Below are positions 51,159 to 63,934 of a DNA stretch of 64,000 nt, piece by piece. Location of the stretch: the NCBI GenBank assembly GCA_040954595.2, contig CM082577.2, positions 7,626,001 to 7,690,000 on the forward strand. The letters are read 5' to 3'. The notes below the pieces were generated by a model. It worked only from the letters and a program-made list of their open reading frames with translations. It did not search any database and was not told the origin of the DNA. The position numbers and the translations under genes were made by a program. The DNA is from Balanoglossus misakiensis. Its lineage: Eukaryota; Hemichordata. Position 1 is the first letter of the stretch. Every line of letters begins with the position of its first letter.

Positions 51159-54100
51159 GTACCATTATTTTTTTTGCCTGATTTTTGACATGTATGGAGG
51201 AAATAATTAAAAGACTGTTATCCTAATGGCCAGTCAATACATGTACATGTGTATACTGTTACCAATAGAAAATGCTGATAACCATACCTGTTGCTTTAAA
51301 TGCATATTGTACTCATGTATTTCGGTCAACACATCTAGCGTTGGGTTGTTTGCAATAAGTCCACCGTCCAGAAATTTACCCACTGATCTGAAATAAGTAG
51401 GGGCCGCCCCACTTGACCTGGCTGCCTTCCAAACAAGTTGGTCTGAAATGAAAAGTTATTCAAGTTCATTCCGAGCCGGACATGGATTGCTGACTGGAGC
51501 TTCTTTTGGGACTCTTGCCAGTCTAGTCAAATGAGTAAAAATGCATGCATGGACACTGAAATGTATACTGATCAGAACAGTATAGTAGTTTCTTACCACT
51601 CGGCCTTGATGGTAGTTCAAACTTCCCAGATTCCTTTTTGAGCAGCTGATCAACGGAAGACGTAGGAGGAGCGTCGAAGTTCCTGAAGAAATGCAAAGCT
51701 GGGGGATTTCTGTCGGCCAAGACACCGGTCACTAGTACTCTGCAGTTACAGAAAACGTTATAAGGTTACCAGAAAAAAAGCAAGGAATACAAGGATGGTA
51801 GCTGGATAGAGAACTGATTAACCAACTTACTTCGGGTGTTTCACCGCGTCCATTTTGGTATCTTCTCCAAACTCTTCTTGCATTACTTTTTCTAATGGCT
51901 CGGATGCATAGGGTCTTTTGCCCTTGAACACTTCATTCTTGAATCTGAAGTAGAATCCCTGTATATTCCGTAAGCTGCGACCTGGAATATATAACACGAA
52001 TGATCATAACAAAAAATAGGTTTTCGTGTTTAATTATCCATGTGTGGGTTGTGAATTGAGCCATGACAACAGGCATGTTTCTGTGAGTAAAACATCCTAG
52101 CCTATCAAAATAAAATACATGAATCGTGCCATCTTTGTCCCTTTAATGAGTTCAACACTTACCATGAATAATAGCAAGAGCCAGTATACCCCCAGTACTG
52201 GTACCTCCAATCCAGTCGAACAACTCTGTTATGGGTCTCTTGGCATACTGCTCTATTGCCAGAAGCAACTGGATGAGAATAAGGCCCCTGATGCCGCCAC
52301 CATCCAAACAGAGGACAGTGTCGAAGTTTCGCTTCACCATTGCTGCAGCGCTATCTACTTCATCATAAGTCTTCTCCTCGCTGTTGTTTCTCTTTATGGC
52401 CGCTGCAACAACATTCAGTGCTAGGAAGTCGTCATAGGCTGTGAAGAAAAGATAAACAAGGAATTACTTGGTTTTATATCAAAAAGATGGTATCAACACA
52501 CTTGTATGTACAGATAGCATGATGAGCATTGTTGGTAAATAGGGCAGTGAATGTGAATGCATTTAAATGACAATCAGTCGCAATGTGTTTTTTTTTTATG
52601 TGTTAACCTTTTACACTGTGACCCTATGTGACCTATGATGTCATTCAGATTTTTTTTTTCAATCCAGTTCAAGTTCAAAAGGTAAGTACAAGATATTACA
52701 AGTTTACCTTGTATAGTTCCACCAACATGCCTGCCCAGTTGCCACGACTACGATGCGACTAAACTCTACTCCATTTAAATGTATACACACCTTGGTTTTC
52801 AAGACTGACAGTGGGTTGAATTGGATCTATGGGTTCTCCGTTGTAATGTCCATCGTGCCTGCACCACTCGTTGCAACTTTTCATCAAAGCATGGCATCTC
52901 TGCGCCCCGACCATGTGCAAGGCGTACAATATCTGGTTGCGGACCTTGTTTCTGGATGAAGTCAAAGCCAGTAAATGTCTTGGAGTGTTGTTTTGGTTGT
53001 TTCTGGCATTCACATCTGCACCAAACACAATCAGTGAGTAGACAAGGTCTAAATCTTCTTGCTGGAATAAGGAGATAAAATAGTTGACATTTCTTTCATT
53101 GCTATTACTAGTATTAGATATTATGTATTCACACAAAAATTGATCTAAGTGTCCACTGTCCACGTTTCCAATTTTATTTGTGGCAAATATGACTTTTATT
53201 TTAACTTTTATTATTTAATCTGCAAAAATATGACATACCTGACAAAAAATACCAGTACATGAATTTTTTTTATATTTCAAATCTTTGTAATTTGTTTGAA
53301 ATATTAAATGAACTCAAATCTCTCAAATCTAACATGAAATGAGTCAGCTGTAACAATTTGTACCTGTATAGCAAGATGTAAGGGTGTGCTCCCATTCTGG
53401 CCTCTCACGTTGACATCGGCCTCTGCACACAGCAGAGTCATAACACAGTCGCGTCGCTTTTTCATCACCATGATGTGCAGTGGTGTGTCTCCTGTTCGAC
53501 TGACTGCGTCTTTGTTGCAACCGCACCTCAACAAACTCTCGACGTCGTCCGACGTCCTGGCCCAGTGCAAGACCGTTCCCCCGTAGCGGCCGTCCCTCAG
53601 TTCTGCTGCGTGCGGATTCACTTCCAGCAGGGCGGCTATACTCCTGTGAACAGTTATAAATTGATGCTACAATTATCCACAACAGCTCAAACAAATCTTA
53701 CAATTGCATTCTCAATGTAAGATTTTCATTATTCAGTATGTTGCTCGAATTAAGTGATAATGAATATCATTCACACTCATCCATACAGAAAATTTTGTTA
53801 TACCGGTAAAACTAAATCTTGTTTCAACAACAATAATACAAACAGAACATATGTACACCTACTTGGGGCTAGCTCCTTTCACTGCATAGTGAATCGGGTA
53901 ACCAGTGCGACTGATAATGTTGGAATCTGCTCCAGCTCTCAGCAGGGCACGCGTGTTGGCATATTTATTTTGCAGGCAAGCAATGTGCAGAGGCGTCTCA
54001 CAGACAAAGTTCTGGATGTTCATTGCTTGAGGATTCACTCTAATGAGCATCTGCATGACAATAACATCAACTGTAACACACCTCGTGCTTGTGCTGTGCC

Positions 54101-55329
54101 CTGATTGGCTAGAATTAGTCACATGATAGTAAATTAGAATCATGCTATTTTCCCCAGGGAAATAGTCACATCAGCTATTACCTGATCATGTGACTGTCAG
54201 GACCTGAGCATGAGTTGTGACTATAAAACACACAACACCTGGCTTATTTTCAAGTTTTAACATTGATTGAGATTCCCCAAATACTTTGTAAAATACATGA
54301 ACCATTCTGACCACTGTACCTCAATGATTTTTTTGTTATCACTGGATGCTGCTGAGTGATAGACAGTGTCTCCATTGGCATCAGGAATCCCGGTCTGTGC
54401 TCCCAACTCCAGAAGTTCTTCCATGCATTTCAGATTTCCCGTCATGCATGCCAGATGTAACGGAGTTCTCTTCATGTCACTCTGTGTGCTGTTCAAAAAT
54501 CTTTCGGTGCAAGAGAATGACAGTAATATTATACATCATTGCAAGCATATTGAGGAAAAGTGGGGAAAATATGCAATCATTTTATGATCTGATGGTTACA
54601 GCACGCAAAATATCAATAACCCTCACCTGCCAATGTCGTTACTCTTGAGACAATCCCAAACACCACAGTAGACGGCAATGTGGGCTGTGGTCCAGGATAC
54701 ATGGTCTCTGATGCAGTCGCATAATTTCTGCAGTGTCTTCTCGTTGTAACAGGTATACGAGGTCAGGTAGATGGGCTGCAGCTTCTGTTGGAGGGTCAGG
54801 AACTCTGACCTGGCCTGCGTCAGGTCGGAGAGTCGGAAAATACTGCAATGTTAAAACATAAAGGTCAGAGGTGAACAAGAAAAATGTTATATTTAAATAT
54901 ATTTGCATAAAAAACACTTAATATTTTCATTTTCTGGCGAATATTCCAGTTAGGTATTTTTTCTAGGGGGCATTATTATCAAACAAATATGTCACACACA
55001 ACATTTACCCTTAATTGAAATATACATGATGTTCAACAAGCATTGAATAGTAGTCCATAAAGTGCAACATTTGTCAAATGAACAGTGTCACTTTATCATT
55101 ACCTGAAAGGTTTTTGATTCATGGCCGGATTGTAAAGAATACACTCCAACTGGTTCTTGCCCGGGTCCTTGACTAATTGCAAATGGTTATCTTTGCAAAC
55201 AACTGTCATGAAGCCGAATCTCTCCGGTCCATCCAGCTGTCTCACGGTGTACGCATATGCTGCTGTGAGTGGTATGGCACTAATCAGGTTTCCAACAAAA
55301 TTGGAGGCCGCTTGCTTAAAAAAATCCAT
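50452..55329 (-). CDS. PLA2G6: Calcium-independent phospholipase A2 beta (iPLA2-beta)
   Basis: Twelve minus-strand exons join in phase: 55103-55329, 54627-54842, 54320-54500, 53863-54050, 53364-53643, 52791-53061, 52163-52438, 51831-51981, 51597-51739, 51288-51442, 50953-51120 and 50452-50667. They give 823 residues (human 806). The enzyme hydrolyses the sn-2 acyl bond of phospholipids. After an N-terminal [10 protein letters not shown] region come ankyrin repeats ([46 protein letters not shown]). The patatin-like domain has the oxyanion loop [10 protein letters not shown], lipase motif GTSTGG (Ser535) and catalytic Asp in DGGLIANNP (Asp670). A C-terminal [17 protein letters not shown] matches the calmodulin-binding part of the human enzyme. 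All catalytic residues are present. The gene is divergent from small Maf. Confidence 0.97.
51124..51153. repeat. GA dinucleotide repeat forming a splice polypyrimidine tract
   Basis: About 15 GA units lie directly beside PLA2G6 exon 11. Read on the gene's minus strand they are a CT repeat that ends at the CAG acceptor, so the microsatellite serves as the polypyrimidine tract. Confidence 0.85.
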
Positions 55330-58300
55330 TTCGTCTTGCGTGTCCTGCCCTTCTTCCGATTATCTTGTTTCTTGTGTCACAACTTTGAAACCATTTCCCT
55401 GTTAATTAAAAGCAGATAAACAATGAGTTTTCTTTGCCCATACCCAACTACATGTACACAATTCTGTCAGAGTAATCGCACTGACAATGCACAGAATTCC
55501 ATGCTGTTGCAAAGAACAAACCTACCAATGTACAACCAGAGTTTGTTTTCATGACTGTTAAGTGTTGTCTGGCTCATTGTACGGTGCAGGTGACTGTGTT
55601 TCTTTCAATACATATACTACACATTGCGTGCGCCATTGGATAATATTTCATATGGGTTTATCAAAGAATATGCTTCTAATCAATCAGCACTCGTGTCATA
55701 TAATGCGTTTGAGTCCACGAGAGTTTCTGGTTGATTTGATCCAACATTCTCACAGTTATAGTTTGAGTGTAGACTGTGCTACACATAGACCAAGATCTCG
55801 GGCCAGCTAGCACAATTGACCCCAATCCCTGGCCCCTCCCACTTCTCATTCCCCTTCTGAGTTGCATGCGTCTCCCACATGCTTCTGTATGTTTCTACAG
55901 GAATGTCACATGTGTAGATAACGTTTTTATTTCATGATGCAAACCACACACTGCAACAAGCTGATGTTGGCCACTCGCACAATTCTTCAATTTCTTTATC
56001 TTGCTGGAAAAAAAGTTTTTTGAGGGCCACACCCGTCCAAACCAGCTTGCCCTCCAAAGTCCAATGTGCGGACCAAAACACCACGGCACCTACGAATGAA
56101 AACGAGAAATTCTGCGTTCCATGGCCCCACCCATCACGATGGCAACAGGAAGATACACCTGCGAAGAATGACTCGTAAGAAACCCCTCCCTAGTTTCCGG
56201 GTTGAGAAAACAATTACTTGGTGGGTAATACAGAATTTTAGTTTCATTTTGGCATGCAAGCACTGATCGTTGTAGACTGCAGACTAAGACATGGTGCAGT
56301 ACCGTTGGGCAGGGTATCAACACCGATGTTTCTGCGAGAAAGAAATGTGGCCTACCGAAAAACAACAACACTCCACCTGATCTGATCACTTTCGCTTACT
56401 CGGCTTGGCACTATCACTACGTGTTTGTCATGCCTTGTATTTACTTCCTGTCACCGAAACCCGGAAGACTAGTTAGTTTATCCCACAAGTCATTTCGATT
56501 GGATGTCCGTATATGGGTCGAGGGGTGGTGAGCGCTGGGGCGAGTTCTCGTGGTGAGCTTAAACGGTATTAAAAGGCAAGCCTGGTGATATAAAAATTAA
56601 TTTAAACAAACATTTGAAATACAGATTATTGTGTTGTTCCCGCTCGTTCAAAAGATTTGGTGATCATTTAGGCGGTTCTCACGGTGCACCTCTCCCTACC
56701 AGAAAATGGAGTAGACAGGACAATATTCTGATGAATCAGCAAATTGCCCGCACACTGATCACGCGTCGATCACTCGCAGGAACTCGAGTCCGAGAATACT
56801 AGACATTGTGTGTGTGTGTGGAGATCCGAGTTCGAAGGTGCGATCTGAATCACACGGCGATTTGAAATTGTTTCCTGTCTGTTTTAGGTAAGAAGATGAT
56901 TTCAGAGGATAGGTTACACGTAATATATACTACACACCGGAGCCTGTAGATCTGCCGCGGCGAGGTTGAATGAACAACGCTCTACGTTCGTTGTGTGCGT
57001 GTGTGTATGCGAAAACTCTTTGTTGTGGTATGTTTTGTTTGTACTACACTGGTCACACGTGGACCGGTCGCCGTACAAAAAAACGTTGCATCATCATATT
57101 TCACAGTATTGGACTTTGTCTTTTCGATATCTCACAATTTTACATATGAAAAAGTCATTTGGGGTGTAGATGAAACTGTAGTGAACAACTCTTTCTGCTT
57201 TCTCGTAAGTTTTTGTCTCTTTTTTCCCCATTTTGGCGTTGAATTTCACCAGTTTTACACTGTTTCATATCATATTTTCACTAAATGCTTCGTTTGCGTC
57301 AATTTGTTGTCCTGGTCGCGACATATCATGATAATCGGGAAAGTCTACTAAGCAGTCAAATTTCACTTGTTCAGCACAAGGCATTATTCGCGCTGATACA
57401 TTTTTTCGTGAGTTTTCCAACATCCACCCCGCCCTTGTAAGTTGTAAGCTGTTATCTTCGGAATGGACTGTTTTGTTTCATTTCATGCATTTTTTGTAGA
57501 TCCATGTTATTATTTGAATAGTTCATATTTGAATGACGGTGATATTTGGAAATCCCATAATTTCCTAATATTCTTCATTCAACTTGAAGCAGGTGTGGAT
57601 GTAAAACTCTGGTATTTATTGTTATAGTACGCACAAGACCAGTTTTATCAAAGACTTCTCGGGATGATGTTCAATATCAAACACTTGCCTGTGGATCATG
57701 TCTATGTGTTCATCATTGACGTACTCTTTTTATAGTATACACACACAACCTTTGAGACAGTTGCTGCATACAGCTATATGCAAGACACATTCAAACTTTG
57801 TTGCCACGTTCACACCTTTTAATTGCCTTTGTTTGTTGTCTCTATTATTACAGACAATTTTGTTCAGCCCTGCCTGTATCTCTTCACAGGTTTTAATAAT
57901 AGTCAATTTTAATTATAAAAAGGGCTTTGGTCTGTAGTGAGTGCCTGCAAAACATACTCTCTCGACACGAGGTACAATATTTCATAAGCAGTTTACCACA
58001 TAAATCATGCCCAGGTCAGCGTAATTACCTCCAAACCTAAAAAAAAATTGTGGCTCTTACAGTCTTCAGCCCAGAGTCAGGAATCGCATGATGATTCTGA
58101 GCACTGGAACATGATTCCACTTCAAATTTGCATGGCTTCTCAGTGATTAGTCATGCGGCGAAAGAATTAAAGTATTCAGACCTCTTCCCTACAAAAAATT
58201 GTGTTTTGAAATTTTGAAATCGCCAAAAATGATTTAAATTAAATTAAAGGATTTTTTGGGACAGAATTAATCCCTTTGTTTTTAATACGTTGGCCGGGAA

Positions 58301-58938
58301 AGCCTCCGTAGTAACACATCAACAAACAAACTGGGTGGAGCACTGTCTGCCTCGAATTTGATGACTCAGAACTGCCAGACAGTCATATTTCAACCATTCC
58401 ATTGTCTACAGTCAACGCATTTCCCTGATCTGAAAATCTTGTTACAATACTCCCACAGCCTGGACTTCCAAAACATTATGAAAAATCCCAGCTTCTGGAA
58501 AAGAAGTTATATAACAAAAGAGAAATCTGATATGATGTAAAAATAATTTATATAATGTTAAATGAATAAAAAACAAGAAATTATAGTGAAATTTCAATTG
58601 AAATGCGATATGCGAGTGTTGTTATATTTGGTTTCACAGTAAAAAAAATTACAAATCGAGCAGCTTTTTCCAAATGCTTCCCTGTCATTAAATTAATATG
58701 AAATATTATAAGGACACATGTCCTTGATGACTATTGCCTACTTTATTACAATTTAAATGTGAAATTGAATTCAAAAATTATAGTAATTGCAGATGAATAT
58801 GAATTTACGTCATCAGGAAGAATGCAATGAAGCCAATATAGTTTTTGATGGTATAATATACTAATTTTTTATCTACTTTTTTCTTGTTCTGCAGTTGTTA
58901 AATTTTTCCGCTAATTTTCCTGCGAGCAAATTGACATC
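55330..58938. other. Divergent PLA2G6 / small Maf intergenic region
   Basis: These 3.6 kb separate two head-to-head genes. A TRE, ATGACTCAG, lies at 58361-58369, about 570 bp before the Maf start. TCTTGTTCTGCAG ending at 58894 is a good acceptor for the Maf coding exon. GTTTTAG/GTAAGA at 56887/56888 could be the donor of a noncoding first exon preceded by a TG repeat. No further coding gene is seen. Confidence 0.4.
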
Positions 58939-60735
58939 ATGGTTCGGAAAACAGGGCAAATGGTAAGTAAACCGATGTAGCTGCTTTATTCATGAATTTT
59001 AAAATCTTGCATTTTAACAAAACGTGTACATTTTGCAACCACCTACAATTACATGTGTACATGACTGCTTAGAAGTCACCCAGAAAACAGCACTGGTTTT
59101 AAAATGACATTACCACAGAGAATACTATGACAAAACATTTTTGTAAAATCAAGTGCAGAATTCACTAGATCTTTATCAGGTTTTATATTTGTCGTCTATG
59201 AAAACATTCAAAAATAGACAGGGTAAACCTCAAGGGTAAAATGTGGCCATGATCACTCAGCCTACTTGTAAAAAAAAATGCTGAGTTAGCATTATCCCAC
59301 TGTTGTGACCGTGTGCAAGGACATTATGCATGTGTGAAGGGTAAGCGAATAACAACACAGCTGACCTTTCATATGATGATCTGTTGCCCAGCAGTTTGGT
59401 GCTTGTCTAGTCTGGCAACGTTCCAAAAATGACAACAAAAGTGCTATTTCTGTTCTGTGAGCTTATGAATATGCAAATAATTAATCCTGTGCCATGAGTT
59501 TACCTGTTTATTATGCATAACATAGTCTACTTTATACAAACATGGGTTTGAAACTTATATTTTTGTACAACACACAGCAGCATAATTATTACAGTAAATG
59601 TTTTTACGCGTTTTCAACAACAGCAAAATAATTGGAATGACCTTCAGTGAAAATGAAATCCATTGTTATGTTAATGGTTGTGTAACTGTGTTTTGTAATT
59701 GAGTGACATATATTTATATAGCAAAGTTCACTGTACCAGACTGTGCTATCAGCATGAGTCAGCATTTTTTTAGGTCATTGACAACAACCTGGTTGTTGCC
59801 TTGCCAGTCTGTGCATTGGCAGCATTAGCTCGCATCACTCTCAAATTGATCTACAGACTGTACATAGAAAGTGTAATCCGTAGTCTGTGCGGGACCATCA
59901 TGGTTAAGAGATCAGCGGTTTGTGAATTTTACAATTTCTTACATAGGTCACTGAGAGTTTACATGTATTGTGAATACTCGCAATGTTGCATCTAAAAGTG
60001 CAGACGACAATGTCATACCTCAGCCTGTGTTGTCAGCAGGTGATTGTTATCAAAATAATGTCTGCTGATTGAGATCGGATGCTAGTTGATTTAAGTTTGA
60101 ATGCTGGTGGAAAGATTTACTGTCAGCAAGCTGTATTTCCTGATTTAAACTTCAAACACAGTACTATAATGAATGATTACAGAATCGTTTTTATTTTTTG
60201 TGTCACGTAGTCTGCTCACCCCAAGATGCGCATCAAGCAAGAGAAACCCCCGGAGATGTCCGACTCGGAGCTCATCGCCCTGACGGTGCGCGATCTCAAC
60301 AAACATTTGAAAGGCCTGCCGAAGGACGAGGTGCTGCGGCTGAAGCAGCGGCGGCGGACGCTGAAGAACCGGGGCTACGCCGCCAGCTGCCGGGAGAAGC
60401 GGGTGACGCAGAAGGAGCTGCTGGAGATCGAGAAGCGGCAGCTGGCCGTGGAGGTGGAGAAGCTGCAGCGGCAGAACAGCACCCAGAAGGTGGAGCTGAA
60501 CGAGCTGCGGCGGAAGTACGAGGCGCTGCTCAGCTTCGCCAAATCGGTGGACTCGGAGAAGGTGACAATTATGGCCAGCCAGCCCAAGGCGATGGCCTCG
60601 GAGATCCAGGTTGTGGCCACGTTCACGGAACAGAACTCGACGACGGCGGCGGATGGCGACGCGCCCGAGTCCGGCGCGAGCGGAATTGCCATGAACAACA
60701 TAAATGCAAGCGATTCGGAAAGTAGAACACAATAA
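58939..60735 (+). CDS. MAFK: Small Maf bZIP transcription factor (MafF/G/K type)
   Basis: Two coding exons, 58939-58962 and 60211-60735, join in phase 0 and encode 182 residues. In order: an IKQE sumoylation-type site (Lys17), the extended homology region ([20 protein letters not shown]), the basic region ([20 protein letters not shown], residues 55-74) and a leucine zipper through [11 protein letters not shown]. The C-terminal part is short and has no acidic activation domain, which separates it from large Mafs. Small Mafs dimerise with CNC proteins (NRF, NF-E2, BACH) and bind MARE/ARE sites. Residue 70 is Glu where vertebrate small Mafs have Ile (CRIKR). Exon 2 is very GC-rich against AT-rich flanks. 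An NF-E2-type site lies in the intron. The symbol stands for the single invertebrate gene, not specifically MAFK. AATAAA lies at 61302-61307. Confidence 0.92.
59754..59764 (-). promoter_or_regulatory. NF-E2 / CNC-sMaf binding site in small Maf intron
   Basis: On the minus strand the site reads TGCTGACTCAT, an exact match to the NF-E2 consensus TGCTGASTCAY, and also satisfies the antioxidant-response core TGASNNNGC on the plus strand. It lies about 450 bp before Maf exon 2. Confidence 0.5.
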
Positions 60736-63700
60736 GACCAGCTTCTGTTCTAATGATCAATTGTAATTGTTCCTCAAATAATTTAAGCAAGATATTTTTT
60801 ACTTGTTGGTTATTCCAGGTTACGTATTCAGTTAACTGTTGAATTTCGCAAACTCTTGTTGGTTTGTTTTTAACGTATTACCACTCAACTTTTCCATCAT
60901 CCTTTTAACTTCATCAAATATAACTTATATATTTATCGTTATTATTTTTTCATTGTTGTTTCATAATCATAAAGCCCCTGTGTCAAACATTCACGTCAAA
61001 AACCCGACTAGCACTTCCATTGTGAAATTTTTAGCCAAAAACGTCAGTCTGCCACACTGTTGTATGTCCCTAAGCAGTCAGTCTCATTTGTGTGTGGAGG
61101 CCAAGGTATTTTATAATTTGTATATGATACGAGATTTCATACTTTTTTCACATTGATACAAAGAAAATTTAAAGATTTTTTCTACTCGTGCAGTATTTTG
61201 ATAAATTGTGATGTCCGTCAGATTGACTTCAGAGAAATAATTAGACTCAGCCTCATTGAACTTCTGAAGTGTTGAGTCAAACAGTAGCAGCTGTGTGTCC
61301 TAATAAAGCTTGTGTCGTTGTTGTCACCAAAACCCTCACCAGAGTAATAAAAGATTTGGAGAGAGAGAGATGTTATTTTCATATTTTTGATTCATTCCTC
61401 CTCCATCTTTGATGCAACTCCAGAAATTTTGGATGACTGTTTTGTAGCTTTATTATTGAAAAAGAAATTTCTGTATATTTGCCATACAAAACTTACAAAG
61501 TATATTTTTCAGAGTAAAAGAAGAAATTTATTGGTAAAATATTTTAATTATTGGGTTTTCTACATTTAATAAAAAAAAACGTCAAAATTACCGGCAAAAT
61601 GTGTCAGTAATGAAAACAAAATTTCATTATATATCCATGGTGTTTGTTTACTTCAAGAAACAAGCTCTTCCATAGGAAACACATCATCTGTGTATTGTAT
61701 TGCACATAGCCTACTTTACCTAGCAAGTAGAAAAAAAAAACACCATCAAGCTGCTGACAGAAATTTTTGTGAACTCAAATCCCATTCACCAGTAACCTCA
61801 AATGACCTTATAAGCCTGTTGCTTCTGATTGGATGGGTCAGAGTGAGACTTGTTTGATTGACAGGTCAAGAAAGGTGCCGGTTGAAATGCCTGCAATTAT
61901 TTTTACAATGTGTTGAGGTGGTTTTGTAAAAATAAGAGGGTTTATGATGTCCAGGCAGACTAAGGTGATACGGGGTTTGCTTAATTGGTAAACTGACCTG
62001 TATTAATGCAAAGCTTGTGCTGGTAACATGCCAAGCCATGTTATTTTTGTCGGTTGTGTTTGATGATGTGCAAGTTGCAATTTTAATGTCACCCAGAGAT
62101 ATTACCCCAGCCTTTTATTTTTTTATTTGTCAATATGTGCAGACTTGATATATTTTCTCTCCACAAAGCAAAGAGAAAGTGAAATGGAAAAAAAGGTGAC
62201 TGACAGATGAAGAACAGGATGACTGATAAAGTACATATTTTCCAGTTAATATAATTTAATGTGGACATGACATGAGACTGTGCTGAGCCTTGCAAGTCAA
62301 TCCTGGACATTATTCGAATGTTTCTAAGACACGTGACTGCCGGAAAAAGTGTGCATATTGCTCGAACTCAGAAAGATTCAACCAATCAGTACAGTCTCAT
62401 AGGGTGATAGAATGTAATTAATACGAATTGAATTAATTTAATCTCGATGATGCTCTGTACTTGTAGAAAGATGTGAGATTGTTTGTGAAGATGGTTGTGT
62501 TTTACTCATCGTCAGACATTTAGTTGATCTGTAGAACGGGTTTCACGTCCAACACTGAAAGCACGGTGTGCGGTGTAGTATCTAATTTTAGATGAATATT
62601 GTCAACTGGTATGTGGAATACAGTCACCGAGTGGGTTGTATACGGTTGTATTTGGTGAAGATGTCTGTGGTACACAGTGGTTCAAGTAGGACAGTTTTTG
62701 TGGGTCTAGGTGTTTTTGTAACATGAACGTGTTGCTGCCGCCATTGTGTGGCAGTGACTTTGTATTGAACTTGTGCATGTATACCACACACTGGTTAACT
62801 GATATTGAATGTTGTGATGTGAATATTGATACCATTCTTGATTGCAGAATGTTGGAACGTTCAAACGCAAATGATAATACCGATTCATCACGGACCTATA
62901 CACCCCCGGTTCCTGTTTGGTACGGCCCAAAGGGGCATGTGGCAAAAGGGAACAAAGGGTTGATAGTACTATCCACGGGTATTGGTGGTCGGCAGAGGTT
63001 GCTGAAACAAGAATTAAATAATGTGTGAATTGTCATCTTCAGCAATTAAATTTTTTAGTACAGAAATCGCATGATAGTAGTGTTCAGATTTTGGTTGCTT
63101 AGACTTTATAGAAGGTATAATTTAAGATTCCAAGCAGATATTTTATTCATATTATATTATTTGCAATTTCTTTTATTACCAAAGCTAGCGTAGGTTTAGC
63201 AGTGTGTGCAATAAACTACACTTAGTACCAAATACAAAATTTACTGGTCTTGTTGTTTGTCATTGACGTAGTTGTTGATTGGCCACCTGAAGTTACTCTG
63301 CTGTATAGCGCCCCCAAGCGACACACATTTCCCTTTTGGACTGAGCACGTTTTCACTGTGGACAGTAGCTAAGTTACGATTGGTGATGGCTCGCTCGCAC
63401 TTTCAGACTTTTTCTTCAGCTCGATCGCATTGTAGATTCAAAATATGCAACGTTTCCAAACCGCAAAGGTGACTATTTGTGACTTCTATTAAAAGCAAGT
63501 TTGTAGAATCTGTACCGTATAGGTAATTTATTAATGAATTTGTAGCTCACCCGATGCACCAATCATCTCAAAGGGTTTCTTATCTACAAGTCCAATTTTG
63601 TTTACCACACAACCATGATATCAGTAATTTTTTAGCCCCCCCCCCCCCCCCCCCCACACACACATACAAAAACATCCACAACAACAACCCAACAAGAACA

Positions 63701-63849
63701 CCAAAATAAACACACACCGACTTGTTGGCTTTGGGTATAACCATATATGGGTGTCAAATATTCCCGCGCGTGTTACGTTTTGGGTGTTTAGTTTAAATTT
63801 CAATGGTGCGAATTTTGTCCACTGCGGCAAGTCTATCATAAACTGGGGA
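60736..63849. other. Small Maf 3' UTR and AT-rich spacer
   Basis: The Maf 3' UTR probably ends near AATAAA at 61302-61307. Beyond it there are only short frames without similarity and simple sequence, including C20 followed by CA units at 63636-63665. No gene can be supported. Confidence 0.45.
63636..63655. repeat. Poly-C run followed by CA units
   Basis: Twenty C bases followed by a short CA stretch. Length may vary or be uncertain in the assembly. Confidence 0.85.
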
Positions 63850-63934
63850 ATGACTCAGTATGAGTCATCCAGTCGTTAGTATATGCAAAAATACACATGC
63901 TGACGGACTCAGCTACCACTTCGACCTTTGACCT
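63850..63934. promoter_or_regulatory. Cluster: inverted AP-1 pair, MARE-like half-sites, DR1
   Basis: ATGACTCA (63850-63857) and TGAGTCAT (63861-63868) form a 19-bp palindrome with GTA between. TGCTGACGGACTCAGC at 63898-63913 has two MARE half-sites with extra spacing. On the minus strand AGGTCAAAGGTCG at 63922-63934 is a DR1 with one mismatch. The density in 85 bp suggests a regulatory element, perhaps of a gene beyond the window. Confidence 0.4.

Noticed and set aside
62723-63472. Short plus-strand frames near the right end, including one starting at 63386 with a donor-like GTGACT after it
   Set aside because: No similarity or partner exons; could be a first exon of a gene beyond the window but nothing confirms it.
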